Source: Azonexus sp. (GTDB lineage Bacteria > Pseudomonadota > Gammaproteobacteria > Burkholderiales > Rhodocyclaceae). Taken from it: a DNA stretch of 64,000 nt. Shown here in pieces: positions 1 through 9,455 of this stretch. Location of the stretch: NCBI GenBank assembly GCA_030691385.1, contig JAUYEI010000066.1:1-64000 (forward strand). The letters run 5' to 3'. Below the pieces are notes generated by a model that ran no database searches, was not told where the DNA came from, and saw only the letters and a list, made by a program, of their open reading frames with translations. Numbering within the stretch: position 1 is the first letter of the stretch; each line of letters starts with the position of its first letter. The translations under genes and the position numbers were made by a program.

Positions 1-846
1 CTGGCCGGCTACTGCCTGGGCGGCACGCTGACCATGACCACGCTGGCCTACATGGCGGCCAAGAAGGACAAGCGCGCCAACTCGGCAACCTTCTTCACCA
101 CCATGCTCGATTTCTCCGAGCCGGGCGAACTGGGCATCTTCCTCGACGAAGGTGCGGTTGAGGGCCTCGAAAAGCGCATGGCCGAAAAGGGCTTCCTCGA
201 AGGCTCCGAAATGGCCGGCACCTTCAACATGCTGCGGGCCAACGACCTGATCTGGTCCTTCGTGGTCAACAACTACCTGATGGGCAAGGATCCCTTCCCC
301 TTCGACCTGCTCTACTGGAACTCCGATTCGACCCGCATGCCGGCCGCCATGCACAGCTTCTACCTGCGCAACATGTACCTGGCCAACCTGCTCAAGGAGC
401 CGGGTGGCGTCACGCTGGGCGGCGTCAAGATCGACATCAGCAAGGTCAAGACCCCGTGCTACTTCATCTCGACCATCGAAGACCACATCGCCCCGTGGAA
501 AAGCACCTACATGGGTGCCCGTCTGCCGTCCGGCAATACCAAGTTCGTGCTCGGTGGCTCCGGCCACATCGCTGGCATCGTCAATCCGCCGGTCGCCAAC
601 AAGTACGGTTTCTGGACCAATGACGCGACCGATGGCGATCTGCCGGAAAGCCCGGAAGACTTCCTGGCCGGCGCCACGCAGAATGCCGGTTCGTGGTGGA
701 CGCACTGGAATGAGTGGGTAACCGCCCTGCCGGGTGGTGATGCCAAGGTCAAGGCGCGCAATCCGGAAGACGGTGCGCTCAAGGTCATCGAGGATGCACC
801 GGGTGCTTACGTCAAGTTCCGTCTTGATACGCAAAAGAAAAACTGA
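1..846 (+). CDS. phaC: Class I poly(3-hydroxyalkanoate) synthase, C-terminal part (5' end outside window)
   Basis: Frame open from base 1; GYCLGG lipase-box-like motif, DHIAPWKS, GGSGHIAGIVNPP, WW.HWNEW typical of PhaC. Confidence 0.93.
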   Translation: MAGYCLGGTLTMTTLAYMAAKKDKRANSATFFTTMLDFSEPGELGIFLDEGAVEGLEKRMAEKGFLEGSEMAGTFNMLRANDLIWSFVVNNYLMGKDPFPFDLLYWNSDSTRMPAAMHSFYLRNMYLANLLKEPGGVTLGGVKIDISKVKTPCYFISTIEDHIAPWKSTYMGARLPSGNTKFVLGGSGHIAGIVNPPVANKYGFWTNDATDGDLPESPEDFLAGATQNAGSWWTHWNEWVTALPGGDAKVKARNPEDGALKVIEDAPGAYVKFRLDTQKKN

Positions 847-868
847 GGGCGATTTCGCCTGAAGGAAA

Positions 869-897
869 AAACGGGAGGCTGCGGCCTCCCGTTTTTA
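869..897 (+). terminator. Intrinsic terminator after phaC
   Basis: aaaacgggaggc-tgcg-gcctcccgttttta: GC-rich hairpin followed by T run. Confidence 0.85.
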
Positions 898-956
898 TTT
901 CAGAACCATGATTGCCGCGGCCTGTCCTACAAACACAAGCCGAGAGGAGGCCCATC

Positions 957-1235
957 ATGTTCGATTCTCCCGTCGTATCCGTTCATATTCCGCAGGTGCT
1001 GCGCAGTTTTGCCGGTGGCCACGAAGAGATCACCGCCAGCGGCGATACCGTGGGCGAAGTGCTTGAAGCCGTGGGGCATGAGTACCCGGCTATTCGTTCG
1101 CATCTGATGTCGGCGGAAGGAGATTTGCAGGCCGGCGTCGCCGTCTTTCTCGGGCCGCGCAGCATTCGTGAAATGCAGGGGCTGGCGACCCCCATCGAAC
1201 TGGCTGAAACGCTCAGTATCGTGCCGATTGCCTGA
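957..1235 (+). CDS. MoaD/ThiS-family ubiquitin-like protein
   Basis: ~92 aa; V.IP..LR...GG..E....G.TVGEVLEAV pattern of MoaD-like folds. Confidence 0.6.
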   Translation: MFDSPVVSVHIPQVLRSFAGGHEEITASGDTVGEVLEAVGHEYPAIRSHLMSAEGDLQAGVAVFLGPRSIREMQGLATPIELAETLSIVPIA

Positions 1236-1244
1236 TTCGAGCGG

Positions 1245-1285
1245 ATTTCAATTTTGGCCGGAATTTCCGGTTGACCGTGGGAATG
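1245..1285 (-). repeat. CACGGTCAACCGG dispersed motif (intergenic)
   Basis: atttcaattttggccggaatttccggttgaccgtgggaatg. Confidence 0.85.
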
Positions 1286-1308
1286 CGGTCGGACCGGATA
1301 ACGCCGGC

Positions 1309-1764
1309 CTAGTGGCGGAAAACCGGCAGGCTGGCTGAAAATTTCGGCCACTCCACCGCGTCGAGCATGTTCTTGACGATCAGGCCAAGCTCGGTATCGC
1401 CGGTAATTTCCAGTTCGCGGTTGAAGAACAGCGTGTCCGGGTCTTCCTGGCGGGAAAGCAGTTGCAGGTAGGCAGACAGGTGGGCGGCAAAGGCCAGGTC
1501 GGGTTCACGTTGCGGGCGGAAGACCGGGCGGAACAGGCCGTTGGCGTAGGTGTATGAGGCCTCGCCGCCGGTATCGAGGATGCGGACACGGAACAGCTTG
1601 CCTTCGAGCAAAGCGAGTTCGCTTTGCGGCAGCAGCTTCATCTTGAGCGCGGCGTTGAGGCCGGCGACCAGGGCCAGCGCATGCGGCCATTGCGGCAGCT
1701 TCTGGCCCAGGTTGGCGACGAAGGTGGGCAAGCGGAATTTGGGGATGGTGAAGCTGCCGTTCAT
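1309..1764 (-). CDS. ubiT: SCP2-domain accessory factor of O2-independent ubiquinone synthesis (UbiT)
   Basis: SCP2-like sequence directly downstream of ubiV/ubiU on the same strand. Confidence 0.75.
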   Translation of the reverse strand: MNGSFTIPKFRLPTFVANLGQKLPQWPHALALVAGLNAALKMKLLPQSELALLEGKLFRVRILDTGGEASYTYANGLFRPVFRPQREPDLAFAAHLSAYLQLLSRQEDPDTLFFNRELEITGDTELGLIVKNMLDAVEWPKFSASLPVFRH

Positions 1765-1766
1765 GA

Positions 1767-2669
1767 TCAGGCTCCGAGTTGTGCCAGGGCTTGTGTGTGG
1801 CGCTGGACGATGCCGGCATCGCCGAACCAGTAGCCATCGACCAGGCCGCTGGCGTTCCAGTTGCGACTGTCGACGTCCACCGCCTCGCCGCATCGCGCTG
1901 CATCGAAGGCGGCGATGATGGCGTTGATGTGGTCCTTCTGCGGGCTGATGCGCACGATGTCGATGCCCATTTTCAACAGGTCCGGGATTTCGTGCAGCAG
2001 ATTGTAGCTCTGTGCCGACATCGTCTGGATGCCATTGATGCAGAGAAAGTCCTGGCCTTCGCGCGTCTTGAGGGTCAGCCCTTCGGCGTGGTCGAGGCAC
2101 TTGAACTGGCAGTCGTCCTTGTTCAGGTCGTAGTGGCGGGCCGTGAAGCAGCGGGCCGAAAAGGCGAGCGGCAGCTTGCCGAAGGCGAATACCTCGGTCT
2201 CGACGTTGGTCGGTTTGCTGGCGTGCAGGGCTGCGATCATCGCCCGTGTGCCTTCGAGCGGCGGCACCCAGCGTTTGAGGCCAAAACGGGCAAAGGTGGC
2301 GAGCGTCGTTTCGTTGTAAATATTGAGGTGGGGGCCGGCGACGAAATCCTTGCCGTGTACGAGGTTGACCGCACCGAGGTCGTTGGCCTCGAGCCTGCAA
2401 CCGGATTCATCAATGAGCCGGCGCAGCGCCTTGAGGTCGCTTTCCGATTCGAGCAGGGCCTGGGCCGAGACGACGACTTCCTTGCCGGCATCGGTCAGGT
2501 CGCGGGCCAGGCCGATCCAGTCGGTGGTGCGCAACTGCTGGCGGCGCGAGCAGACGACTTCGCCGACGTAGATGATGTCGAGAGCCGGGTTCTGCGCCAT
2601 TTCGGCGTAGAACTCCATGACCTCGGCCTTGGGCCAGAAATAGAGGAGGGGGCCTAGTGATAGCTTCAT
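1767..2669 (-). CDS. ubiV: U32-peptidase-family protein UbiV
   Basis: [25 protein letters not shown]... with conserved cysteines; U32 family. Confidence 0.85.
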   Translation of the reverse strand: MKLSLGPLLYFWPKAEVMEFYAEMAQNPALDIIYVGEVVCSRRQQLRTTDWIGLARDLTDAGKEVVVSAQALLESESDLKALRRLIDESGCRLEANDLGAVNLVHGKDFVAGPHLNIYNETTLATFARFGLKRWVPPLEGTRAMIAALHASKPTNVETEVFAFGKLPLAFSARCFTARHYDLNKDDCQFKCLDHAEGLTLKTREGQDFLCINGIQTMSAQSYNLLHEIPDLLKMGIDIVRISPQKDHINAIIAAFDAARCGEAVDVDSRNWNASGLVDGYWFGDAGIVQRHTQALAQLGA

Positions 2670-2681
2670 CGTAAAATCTTT

Positions 2682-2752
2682 CACCGCAGAGACGCGGAGA
2701 GGCAGAGAAAAGCAGAACTGGAAACTCTCCGTGCCTCAGGGTCTCTGCGGTT
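2682..2752. repeat. Imperfect inverted repeat between ubiU and ubiV
   Basis: caccgcagagacgcggagaggcagag ... ctctccgtgcctcagggtctctgcggt. Confidence 0.7.
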
Positions 2753-2758
2753 CATTTT

Positions 2759-3766
2759 TTATCTCCACGGCCGGCTGTAGGCGCCGAGTGTCGCCTGGCT
2801 GCCTTCGGAAACTTTGGAAAGCTCGGCCTGCCAGGCCGGTTTGACGTGGAAGCGCTCGCTGCCGTCGCGCAGGGAGTCGAGCGCCGCGCGCAGGGTGCGG
2901 GTGACCTGCGCGACGTAGGTCGGGCTGCGCTGGCGACCTTCGACCTTGATGGCACGGACGCCGATCTTGAGGATGTCGGGCAGGATTTCCAGCACGTTGA
3001 GGCTGGTCGGCTCTTCGAGCGCGTAATAGGTTTCGCCCTGGACTTCGAAGCGGCCCTTGCACAGCGTCGGGTAACCGGCCGGCTCGTCATCGCCGAAACG
3101 GTCGATGAGCACGCCGTTGAGCCGGGTTTCCATGGCGCCCGGCTTCTTGTCCCACTTCACGTACTTGGCCGGCGAGCAGGCGCCGACGGTGTTCGGCGAT
3201 TCGCCGCAGGCATACGAGGAAAGCCAGCAGCGCCCCTCGTTCATGACGCACAGGCTGCCGAAGCCGAAAACCTCGATTTCGACCGGCGTGTTCTTGATGA
3301 CGTTCTCGACCTGAGCCAGCGTCAGGACGCGGGGCAGCACGGCGCGGCGGATGCCGAATTCACGCTGGCAGAAATTGATCGCTTCGTAGCTGGTTGCCGA
3401 GCCCTGCACCGACAGATGCAGGCGCTGGCGCGGGTGGCGGTGGCGGGCGTAGTCGAGCAGACCGATGTCGGCCAGGATGATGGCGTCGACACCCTGGTCG
3501 ACGGCGGCATCGACCGCCTTTTGCCAGTCGGCGACGCGGCCGGCCTGCGGGAAGGTGTTGATGGCCAGCAGCACTTCGCGACCCTTGGCATGGGCGTAGC
3601 GAATGCCGTCGGCCATGGTCTTGGCATCAAAATTGAGGCCGGCGAAGTTGCGGGCGTTGGTGTCGTTCTTGAAGCCGAGATAGACGGCATCGGCGCCGTT
3701 GTCGACGGCAGCCTTGAGGGCCGGCAGGCTGCCGGCCGGGCAGACGAGATCGGGTAGGGAGGTCAT
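2759..3766 (-). CDS. ubiU: U32-peptidase-family protein UbiU
   Basis: LVCPAGSLPALKAAVDNGADAVYLGFKNDTNARNFAGLNF...; conserved Cys motifs. Confidence 0.88.
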   Translation of the reverse strand: MTSLPDLVCPAGSLPALKAAVDNGADAVYLGFKNDTNARNFAGLNFDAKTMADGIRYAHAKGREVLLAINTFPQAGRVADWQKAVDAAVDQGVDAIILADIGLLDYARHRHPRQRLHLSVQGSATSYEAINFCQREFGIRRAVLPRVLTLAQVENVIKNTPVEIEVFGFGSLCVMNEGRCWLSSYACGESPNTVGACSPAKYVKWDKKPGAMETRLNGVLIDRFGDDEPAGYPTLCKGRFEVQGETYYALEEPTSLNVLEILPDILKIGVRAIKVEGRQRSPTYVAQVTRTLRAALDSLRDGSERFHVKPAWQAELSKVSEGSQATLGAYSRPWR

Positions 3767-3965
3767 GGCAGACATCCGGAATATCAAGCGCGCGAGTATA
3801 GCCAGCGCCGCCGGCTTGCCATTGATCCTGGTCAAACGGATGGCTCGTGCTAGGATCATGCTTCGCCGATGACTGGCTCGCCAAGGGCGATCAGCAGCGG
3901 ATTGTGCGATGATTTTGGCCGGTGGCTGCCGGGAAAAATGAAGCTTGATGCGGGAAGGCTGATGC

Positions 3966-4862
3966 ATGGATAAGGAGCGTGTTCTCGTCGTCGATGATGA
4001 GGAGTTGAACCTGTTCATTATCGAAGAGTTTCTCGAGCAGCAACAGATTGCGCTCGAGATGCACAGCGATCCGCTGGCGGCGTGGGCCAGTCTGATGGCG
4101 CCGGAGAGCAATTTTTCGCTGGTCATTCTCGACCGCATGATGCCCGAACTGGATGGCATGGAATTCCTGCGCCGCATGAAGCGCGAAGCGCGCTTTGCCG
4201 ACATCCCGGTCATCATGCAGACTGCTGCGTCGTCTCCGGATCAGGTCAGGGAAGGCCTCGAAGCGGGCGCCTACTACTATCTGACCAAGCCTTACAAGCC
4301 GGAAGCGCTGATTTCCATTGTCCGTGTGGCCATGGAGGAGCGTCGGGCGCGCAGTCAGTTGTGCAGTCGGGCGGCGCGTCTGGAGGAAGCACAAAAGCTC
4401 ATTCGCACGGTCGAATACCGTTTCGTGACATTGGATGACATCACCAGCCTCGTTCCCGTGCTGGCCGCCATGTGCCCGGCGCCTGACGCGGTGGCGCCCG
4501 GGCTTTCGGACCTCATGGTCAATGCCGTCGAGCATGGGAATCTGGGTGTCAGTTACCAGGAGAAATCGCTGCTCAAGTGGGAAGGCGACTGGGAGGCGGA
4601 AATTCATCGCCGGCTCGCCCTGCCACAGTTTCGCGAGCGCTTTGCGACGATTCGGCTCGAACGCACAGCGGAGTCGGTGGTGTTTACGATTACCGATCAG
4701 GGCCGCGGTTTCGAATGGAACAGGTTCCTGACTTTCGATCCGGCGCGGGCTTTCGACCCGAATGGCCGGGGCATCGCCATGGCCCGGATGATGAGTTTTT
4801 CCAGCCTCGATTATCAGGGTTGCGGCAACGTGGTGGTGGCCACGACGCTAACAGAGCGTTAG
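3966..4862 (+). CDS. Response regulator receiver fused to a histidine-kinase-like ATPase domain
   Basis: VLVVDDEELN...VILDRMMPELDG...TKPYKPEAL; C-terminal DLMVNAVEHGNLG and ITDQGRGF. Confidence 0.8.
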   Translation: MDKERVLVVDDEELNLFIIEEFLEQQQIALEMHSDPLAAWASLMAPESNFSLVILDRMMPELDGMEFLRRMKREARFADIPVIMQTAASSPDQVREGLEAGAYYYLTKPYKPEALISIVRVAMEERRARSQLCSRAARLEEAQKLIRTVEYRFVTLDDITSLVPVLAAMCPAPDAVAPGLSDLMVNAVEHGNLGVSYQEKSLLKWEGDWEAEIHRRLALPQFRERFATIRLERTAESVVFTITDQGRGFEWNRFLTFDPARAFDPNGRGIAMARMMSFSSLDYQGCGNVVVATTLTER

Positions 4863-5899
4863 CGCGTGACGATGGTCGGCCGGTAACCGAGCGCAGCGCG
4901 GATTTTTTCGGCCACCCGGTCGGCATCGCCGCGACTGGGGTAGGGGCCGAGGTGAACGCGATGAATGCCGCCGCCCGGATTGACCCGCATGCTTTCGGTC
5001 AGCCAGTCGAGTTCGCGCAGCAGGTGGTTCTTGAGGTTTTCTGCGTTGTCGGCGCTGGAAAAGGCGCCGAGTTGCAGGTAGATGCCTTTGGCTGCACTGG
5101 CGTCGCTGGTTGTGCCTACCACGGGCAGCGTTTGCACGGGTTGCTCCTCGAGCGCCATGCGTCTGGCCAGTTGCTCGATTTCGTCCTTTTCGGCGTTGCT
5201 GGCGACCCGCGGCGGCGGGGTGACCTGAGCGTAGGCGGTAGCGGCCAACTCGCCGGGAATGATGGCCTCGACCTCGACCTGGCCGCTGCCGCCGTTGATC
5301 AGGCCGAGCTTGTAGGCGGCGGTGTAGGAGAGGTCGATGACGCGGTCGGCGTGGAAGGGGCCGCGGTCGGTAACGCGGACGATCACCGACTTGCCGCTCT
5401 GCACGCTGGTGACGCGGGCGTAGGAGGGCAGGGCCAGCGTGGTGTGGGCGGCGGTCATGGCAAACATGTCGTAAGGCTCGCCGATCGAGGTCTTCTGGCC
5501 GTGGAACTTCTTGCCGTACCAGCTGGCGATGCCCCGAGCCTTGTACGGTTTCAACGCATTGTTCGGGATGTATTCCTTGCCGAGCACGACGTAGGGTTTG
5601 GTCGCCGGCTTGTGCAGCGGTTCCCACTTCGGTTCGGCGTCGGGAATGTCTTCCAGGCCATCCGGAATATCGTCGGCCGGGCCATCGTCCTTGTAGAAAC
5701 CGCCGCCGCGCTTGAGTACGGCGGTCGGCTTTCTGGTCGGCGTCGGCGATTTCAAATTTGGCTGTTTTTCCCGGTCGACCGTGGAAGTCTGCAGCGGGGC
5801 GGGCGGCGTGCTGCCACAGGCGGCGAGCAGGAGCAGCAGGCCGGCGAGTAAGCCCAGGCGCTCGCGACTAGCGACTCCCGACTCAGGACTTGCCTTCAT
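4859..5899 (-). CDS. rlpA: Septal ring lytic transglycosylase RlpA with SPOR domain
   Basis: Lipobox LLLLAACGS; GIASWYGKKFHGQKTSIGEPYDMFAMTAAH; C-terminal SPOR. Confidence 0.92.
   Translation of the reverse strand: MKASPESGVASRERLGLLAGLLLLLAACGSTPPAPLQTSTVDREKQPNLKSPTPTRKPTAVLKRGGGFYKDDGPADDIPDGLEDIPDAEPKWEPLHKPATKPYVVLGKEYIPNNALKPYKARGIASWYGKKFHGQKTSIGEPYDMFAMTAAHTTLALPSYARVTSVQSGKSVIVRVTDRGPFHADRVIDLSYTAAYKLGLINGGSGQVEVEAIIPGELAATAYAQVTPPPRVASNAEKDEIEQLARRMALEEQPVQTLPVVGTTSDASAAKGIYLQLGAFSSADNAENLKNHLLRELDWLTESMRVNPGGGIHRVHLGPYPSRGDADRVAEKIRAALGYRPTIVTR
5749..5786 (-). repeat. CACGGTCAACCGG dispersed motif (in rlpA)
   Basis: atttcaaatttggctgtttttcccggtcgaccgtggaa. Confidence 0.75.
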
Positions 5900-7008
5900 T
5901 TCTTGACCAGCATGCGGTGAGTCTGGATCGACATCAGCATGCCGATGCCGAGAAACAGGATGACCATCGCCGTGCCGCCGTAGCTCATGAAGGGCAGCGG
6001 CACGCCGACGACAGGCAGAATGCCGCTGACCATGCCCATGTTGATGAAGGCATAGGTGAAGAAGCCGAGCGTAATGGCACCGGCGAGCAGGCGCGAGAAC
6101 AGCGTCGGGGCGCCGGAGGCGATCATCATGCCGCGCCCGATGAGCAGCGTGTACAGGAAAAGGAGCAGGACGTTGCCGAGCAGGCCCCATTCTTCGGAAT
6201 AGACGGCGAAAATGAAGTCGGTATGCTTTTCCGGGATGAATTCGAGGTGGGTCTGCGTGCCGTTCAGGTAACCCTTGCCAAAGGCGCCACCGGAGCCGAT
6301 GGCGATGGTCGACTGGATGATGTGGTAGCCCGAGCCGAGCGGATCGGTGGTCGGGTCGATGAGGGTCAGGATGCGCTTGCGCTGGTAGTCGTGCAGCATG
6401 CCCCAGAAGATGGGCGCGGCCGAGCCAACGGCGACGAGCAGGCCGGCAATGACCTTCCACGGCAGGCCGGCGAAGAAAATGACGTAGAAACCGGCCGAAC
6501 CGACGAGCAGCGCAGTGCCGAGGTCAGGTTGCTTGGCGATCAGCGTAAACGGGATGAAGAGCAGCAGGGCGGAAATGAGGTAATGCTTGAGCTTGAGGGC
6601 TGCCTCGTATTTCTGGAAATACCAGGCGAGCATGAGCGGCATCGCGATCTTCATGATTTCCGACGGCTGGATACGCGTGAAACCGAGCGACAGCCAGCGC
6701 TTGGCGCCGTTGACCGTGATCCCGAACAGGAAGACGGCAATGAGCAGGATGATCCCGAAGACATAGAGCGGGATGGCGAAATTCATGAGCTTCTGCGGCG
6801 GCAGGCGCGAGACGAACCACATGACGACCACGGCGATGCCCATGTTTCCAGCTTGGGAGAGCATGCGGTGGTTGCTGTCCCAGGTCGCTGAATTGACCGT
6901 GGCCAGGCCAACACCCATGATCGCCAGGGTGATGAAAAAGAGCGGGAAATCGATGTGGGCGATCAATTGCTGCCAGGCACGGCGAAGGGTGCCAACGATG
7001 TCAATCAT
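5896..7008 (-). CDS. rodA: Peptidoglycan glycosyltransferase RodA/MrdB
   Basis: SEDS family signatures (FIFAVYSEEWGLLGN, GGTAMVILFLGIGMLMS). Confidence 0.95.
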   Translation of the reverse strand: MIDIVGTLRRAWQQLIAHIDFPLFFITLAIMGVGLATVNSATWDSNHRMLSQAGNMGIAVVVMWFVSRLPPQKLMNFAIPLYVFGIILLIAVFLFGITVNGAKRWLSLGFTRIQPSEIMKIAMPLMLAWYFQKYEAALKLKHYLISALLLFIPFTLIAKQPDLGTALLVGSAGFYVIFFAGLPWKVIAGLLVAVGSAAPIFWGMLHDYQRKRILTLIDPTTDPLGSGYHIIQSTIAIGSGGAFGKGYLNGTQTHLEFIPEKHTDFIFAVYSEEWGLLGNVLLLFLYTLLIGRGMMIASGAPTLFSRLLAGAITLGFFTYAFINMGMVSGILPVVGVPLPFMSYGGTAMVILFLGIGMLMSIQTHRMLVKK

Positions 7009-8915
7009 TCTTCGTGACCCTCCTCAATGGCCGCCGGGTCTTCCTTCGCCGCACCACCCGGCAGTTTGCCGAGCAGGTAGTAGTCGATGACCATGCGGGC
7101 GATCGGGGCTGCCGAGACAGCGCCAAATCCGCCATTTTCGACGAGCACGGCGAGGGCGATTTTCGGGTTGTCGGCCGGGGCGTAGGCGATGAACAGGGCG
7201 TGGTCGCGCAGCTCTTTCTTTGTGCTGCTTTCCTTGTACTGCGCACCTTTCAGCGAAAATACCTGGGCCGTGCCGGTCTTGCCGGCCGATTCATAAGGGG
7301 CGCCGGCAAAAGCGCGGGCACCGGTACCTTCCTTGTTCACGCCAACCATGGCCCGGCGGATCACATCGACATTGCTTTGCTTCAGTTGCAGGTCGCGGAT
7401 GGGTTTGGGCTCGACCGGACGTTTTTCGCCCGTCCTGGTATCAACCAGATAGCGCACGAGGTGCGGCCGGAACATCACGCCATTGTTGGCCAGCGTCGCC
7501 GTGGCCTGGGCCAGCTGGATCGGCGTGTAGGCGTTGTAGCCCTGGCCGATGCCGATCGAGATCGTTTCGCCGGCATACCATTTCTGCTGTTCGGGTTTCT
7601 TGAAACGCTGCTTCTTCCACGCCTGCGAGGGCAAAACGCCCTTCGACTCGCCGGCATCGTCCTTGCCGAGGTCGATGCCGGTACGCTGGCCGAGGCCGAA
7701 CTGGCCCATGAACCTGGAGATATTGTCGATCCCCATGTCGTTGGCCAGGATGTAGTAATAGGTGTCGCAGGAATGGACGATGGATTTGTACATGTCCACC
7801 ATGCCATGTCCGCCCTTCTTGTCGTCGCGGAACTGGTGGTTGCCGAAATTGTAGTAGCCCGGGTCGCTGATCGCCTGGCTCGGCGTGCGCTTGCCCATTT
7901 CCAGGGCGGCCAGGGCCATGAAAGGCTTGAAGGTCGAACCTGGCGGATAGGCGCCGTTGATCGCCCGGTTGACCATCGGCTTGTCCGGATGCTCGTTGAG
8001 CTCCTTCCAGTTGTCCGGTGTGATGCCGTCGACGAACAGGTTGGGATCATAGGTCGGCGTCGACACGAGGGCCAGGATGCCGCCGGTTTGCGGGTCGATG
8101 GCGACGAGCGAACCCTTGCGGTCGCCGAAAGCCTGCTCGGTAATTTGCTGCAGCTTGGCGTCCAGCGTCAGGGCCAGATTGTTGCCGGAAACCGGCGGAA
8201 TGCGCTTGAGGCTGCGCAGGGCGCGGCCGCCGGCATCGATCTCGACTTCCTCGTAACCGGTTTCGCCGTGCAGTTCGAATTCGTAATGTTGCTCGAGGCC
8301 GGTCTTGCCGACATGATCGGTGCCCTTGTAGTTGGCCTGGCGCTCCGATTCCTCGATCCATTTGAGGTCGCGTTCGGTGATCCGGCCAATATAGCCAATG
8401 GCGTGCGAGGCGATTGCACCCAGCGGATACTGGCGGAACAGCCGCGCCTTGACCTCGACACCGGGGAAACGATACCGATGCGCGGCAAACTTGGCGACCT
8501 CGGTATCGCTCAGGCGAGTGCGAATCGGGATCGATTCGAAATTCTTCGCCTCGTCGAGCAGGCGCTTGAAGCGCTTGCGATCCTTGGGCTGGATATCGAT
8601 TATTTCGGCTAGCGCATCGATGGTGGCCTCGAGTTGACCGGCCTGGGAGGGCGTTATTTCGAGCGTGAAGGCCGAATAATTGTGGGCCAGCACGACACCG
8701 TTGCGATCGGTAATGACGCCCCGATTGGGCACGATGGGGATCAGCGCGATGCGATTGTCTTCGGCCCGCGTCTGGTAGAAGTCATGCTGGATGACCTGCA
8801 GCCAGACAAAGCGGCCCAGCAGCACGCCAAAGGCGAGCAGCACGAATATCGCGGCAAAACCCAGGCGGAAGCGAAAACGGTCAACATCGGCTTCCGGATT
8901 GGTGAAATGGGACAC
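7005..8915 (-). CDS. mrdA: Penicillin-binding protein 2
   Basis: PPGSTFKPFMALAALE, SCDTYYY, SAGKTGTAQ. Confidence 0.95.
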   Translation of the reverse strand: MSHFTNPEADVDRFRFRLGFAAIFVLLAFGVLLGRFVWLQVIQHDFYQTRAEDNRIALIPIVPNRGVITDRNGVVLAHNYSAFTLEITPSQAGQLEATIDALAEIIDIQPKDRKRFKRLLDEAKNFESIPIRTRLSDTEVAKFAAHRYRFPGVEVKARLFRQYPLGAIASHAIGYIGRITERDLKWIEESERQANYKGTDHVGKTGLEQHYEFELHGETGYEEVEIDAGGRALRSLKRIPPVSGNNLALTLDAKLQQITEQAFGDRKGSLVAIDPQTGGILALVSTPTYDPNLFVDGITPDNWKELNEHPDKPMVNRAINGAYPPGSTFKPFMALAALEMGKRTPSQAISDPGYYNFGNHQFRDDKKGGHGMVDMYKSIVHSCDTYYYILANDMGIDNISRFMGQFGLGQRTGIDLGKDDAGESKGVLPSQAWKKQRFKKPEQQKWYAGETISIGIGQGYNAYTPIQLAQATATLANNGVMFRPHLVRYLVDTRTGEKRPVEPKPIRDLQLKQSNVDVIRRAMVGVNKEGTGARAFAGAPYESAGKTGTAQVFSLKGAQYKESSTKKELRDHALFIAYAPADNPKIALAVLVENGGFGAVSAAPIARMVIDYYLLGKLPGGAAKEDPAAIEEGHEE

Positions 8916-8933
8916 GTACTGCCTGCCTCGGTC

Positions 8934-9455
8934 TTAAATCGGGCGATTGGGATCCTGCTCGACCGGCCGGTATTGGGGCAGGAGCAGGATGAAGGTCGCC
9001 GGAATCCAGAGCAGGGTTGCCACGACAGGGCCGATAAAATAGCCCCAGCCCGGTACATCGGCGCCGACAGCAAGGCGCATCAAGGCCTGGAAGACTTGTG
9101 TGGCAAGTAGCAAGGGCAGCACCTGCAAGGCCTGCTGTACCAGCGGGAACCACAGGATGCGCCGCGACAACGCCGCAGATGTGTAGGCGAGCAGCACATA
9201 GGCGAAGCAATGCTGGCCGAGGACGGCACCATCGGCGACGTCCATGAGCAGGCCGAGGACAAAGGCCCAGCCCATGCCGACGCGGCGGAACTCACGAATA
9301 CACCAGAAGCACAGGACCAGTGCGACCCAGTCGGGAACGCCTGGCCAGTGAGCCGTTGGCAGAAAATTGAGGACGACGGCGCCGGCCAGGCTGAAGAAAA
9401 TGAACCAGGGCTGAACCGGCTGCAGGATGCGCGAAGAGGAAAAGGTCGGTTGCAT
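8934..9455 (-). CDS. mreD: Rod shape-determining protein MreD
   Basis: Hydrophobic protein between mrdA and mreC. Confidence 0.88.
   Translation of the reverse strand: MQPTFSSSRILQPVQPWFIFFSLAGAVVLNFLPTAHWPGVPDWVALVLCFWCIREFRRVGMGWAFVLGLLMDVADGAVLGQHCFAYVLLAYTSAALSRRILWFPLVQQALQVLPLLLATQVFQALMRLAVGADVPGWGYFIGPVVATLLWIPATFILLLPQYRPVEQDPNRPI

Noticed and set aside
6700-6905. TTGACCGTG strings in rodA (near 6708 and 6892)
   Set aside because: Only the ~10-bp core is present, no AT tracts, and the residues (GITVNGAKRW, ATVNSATW) look like normal RodA sequence.
7014-8612. 532-aa ORF antisense to mrdA
   Set aside because: Same reason: shadow ORF opposite conserved PBP2.
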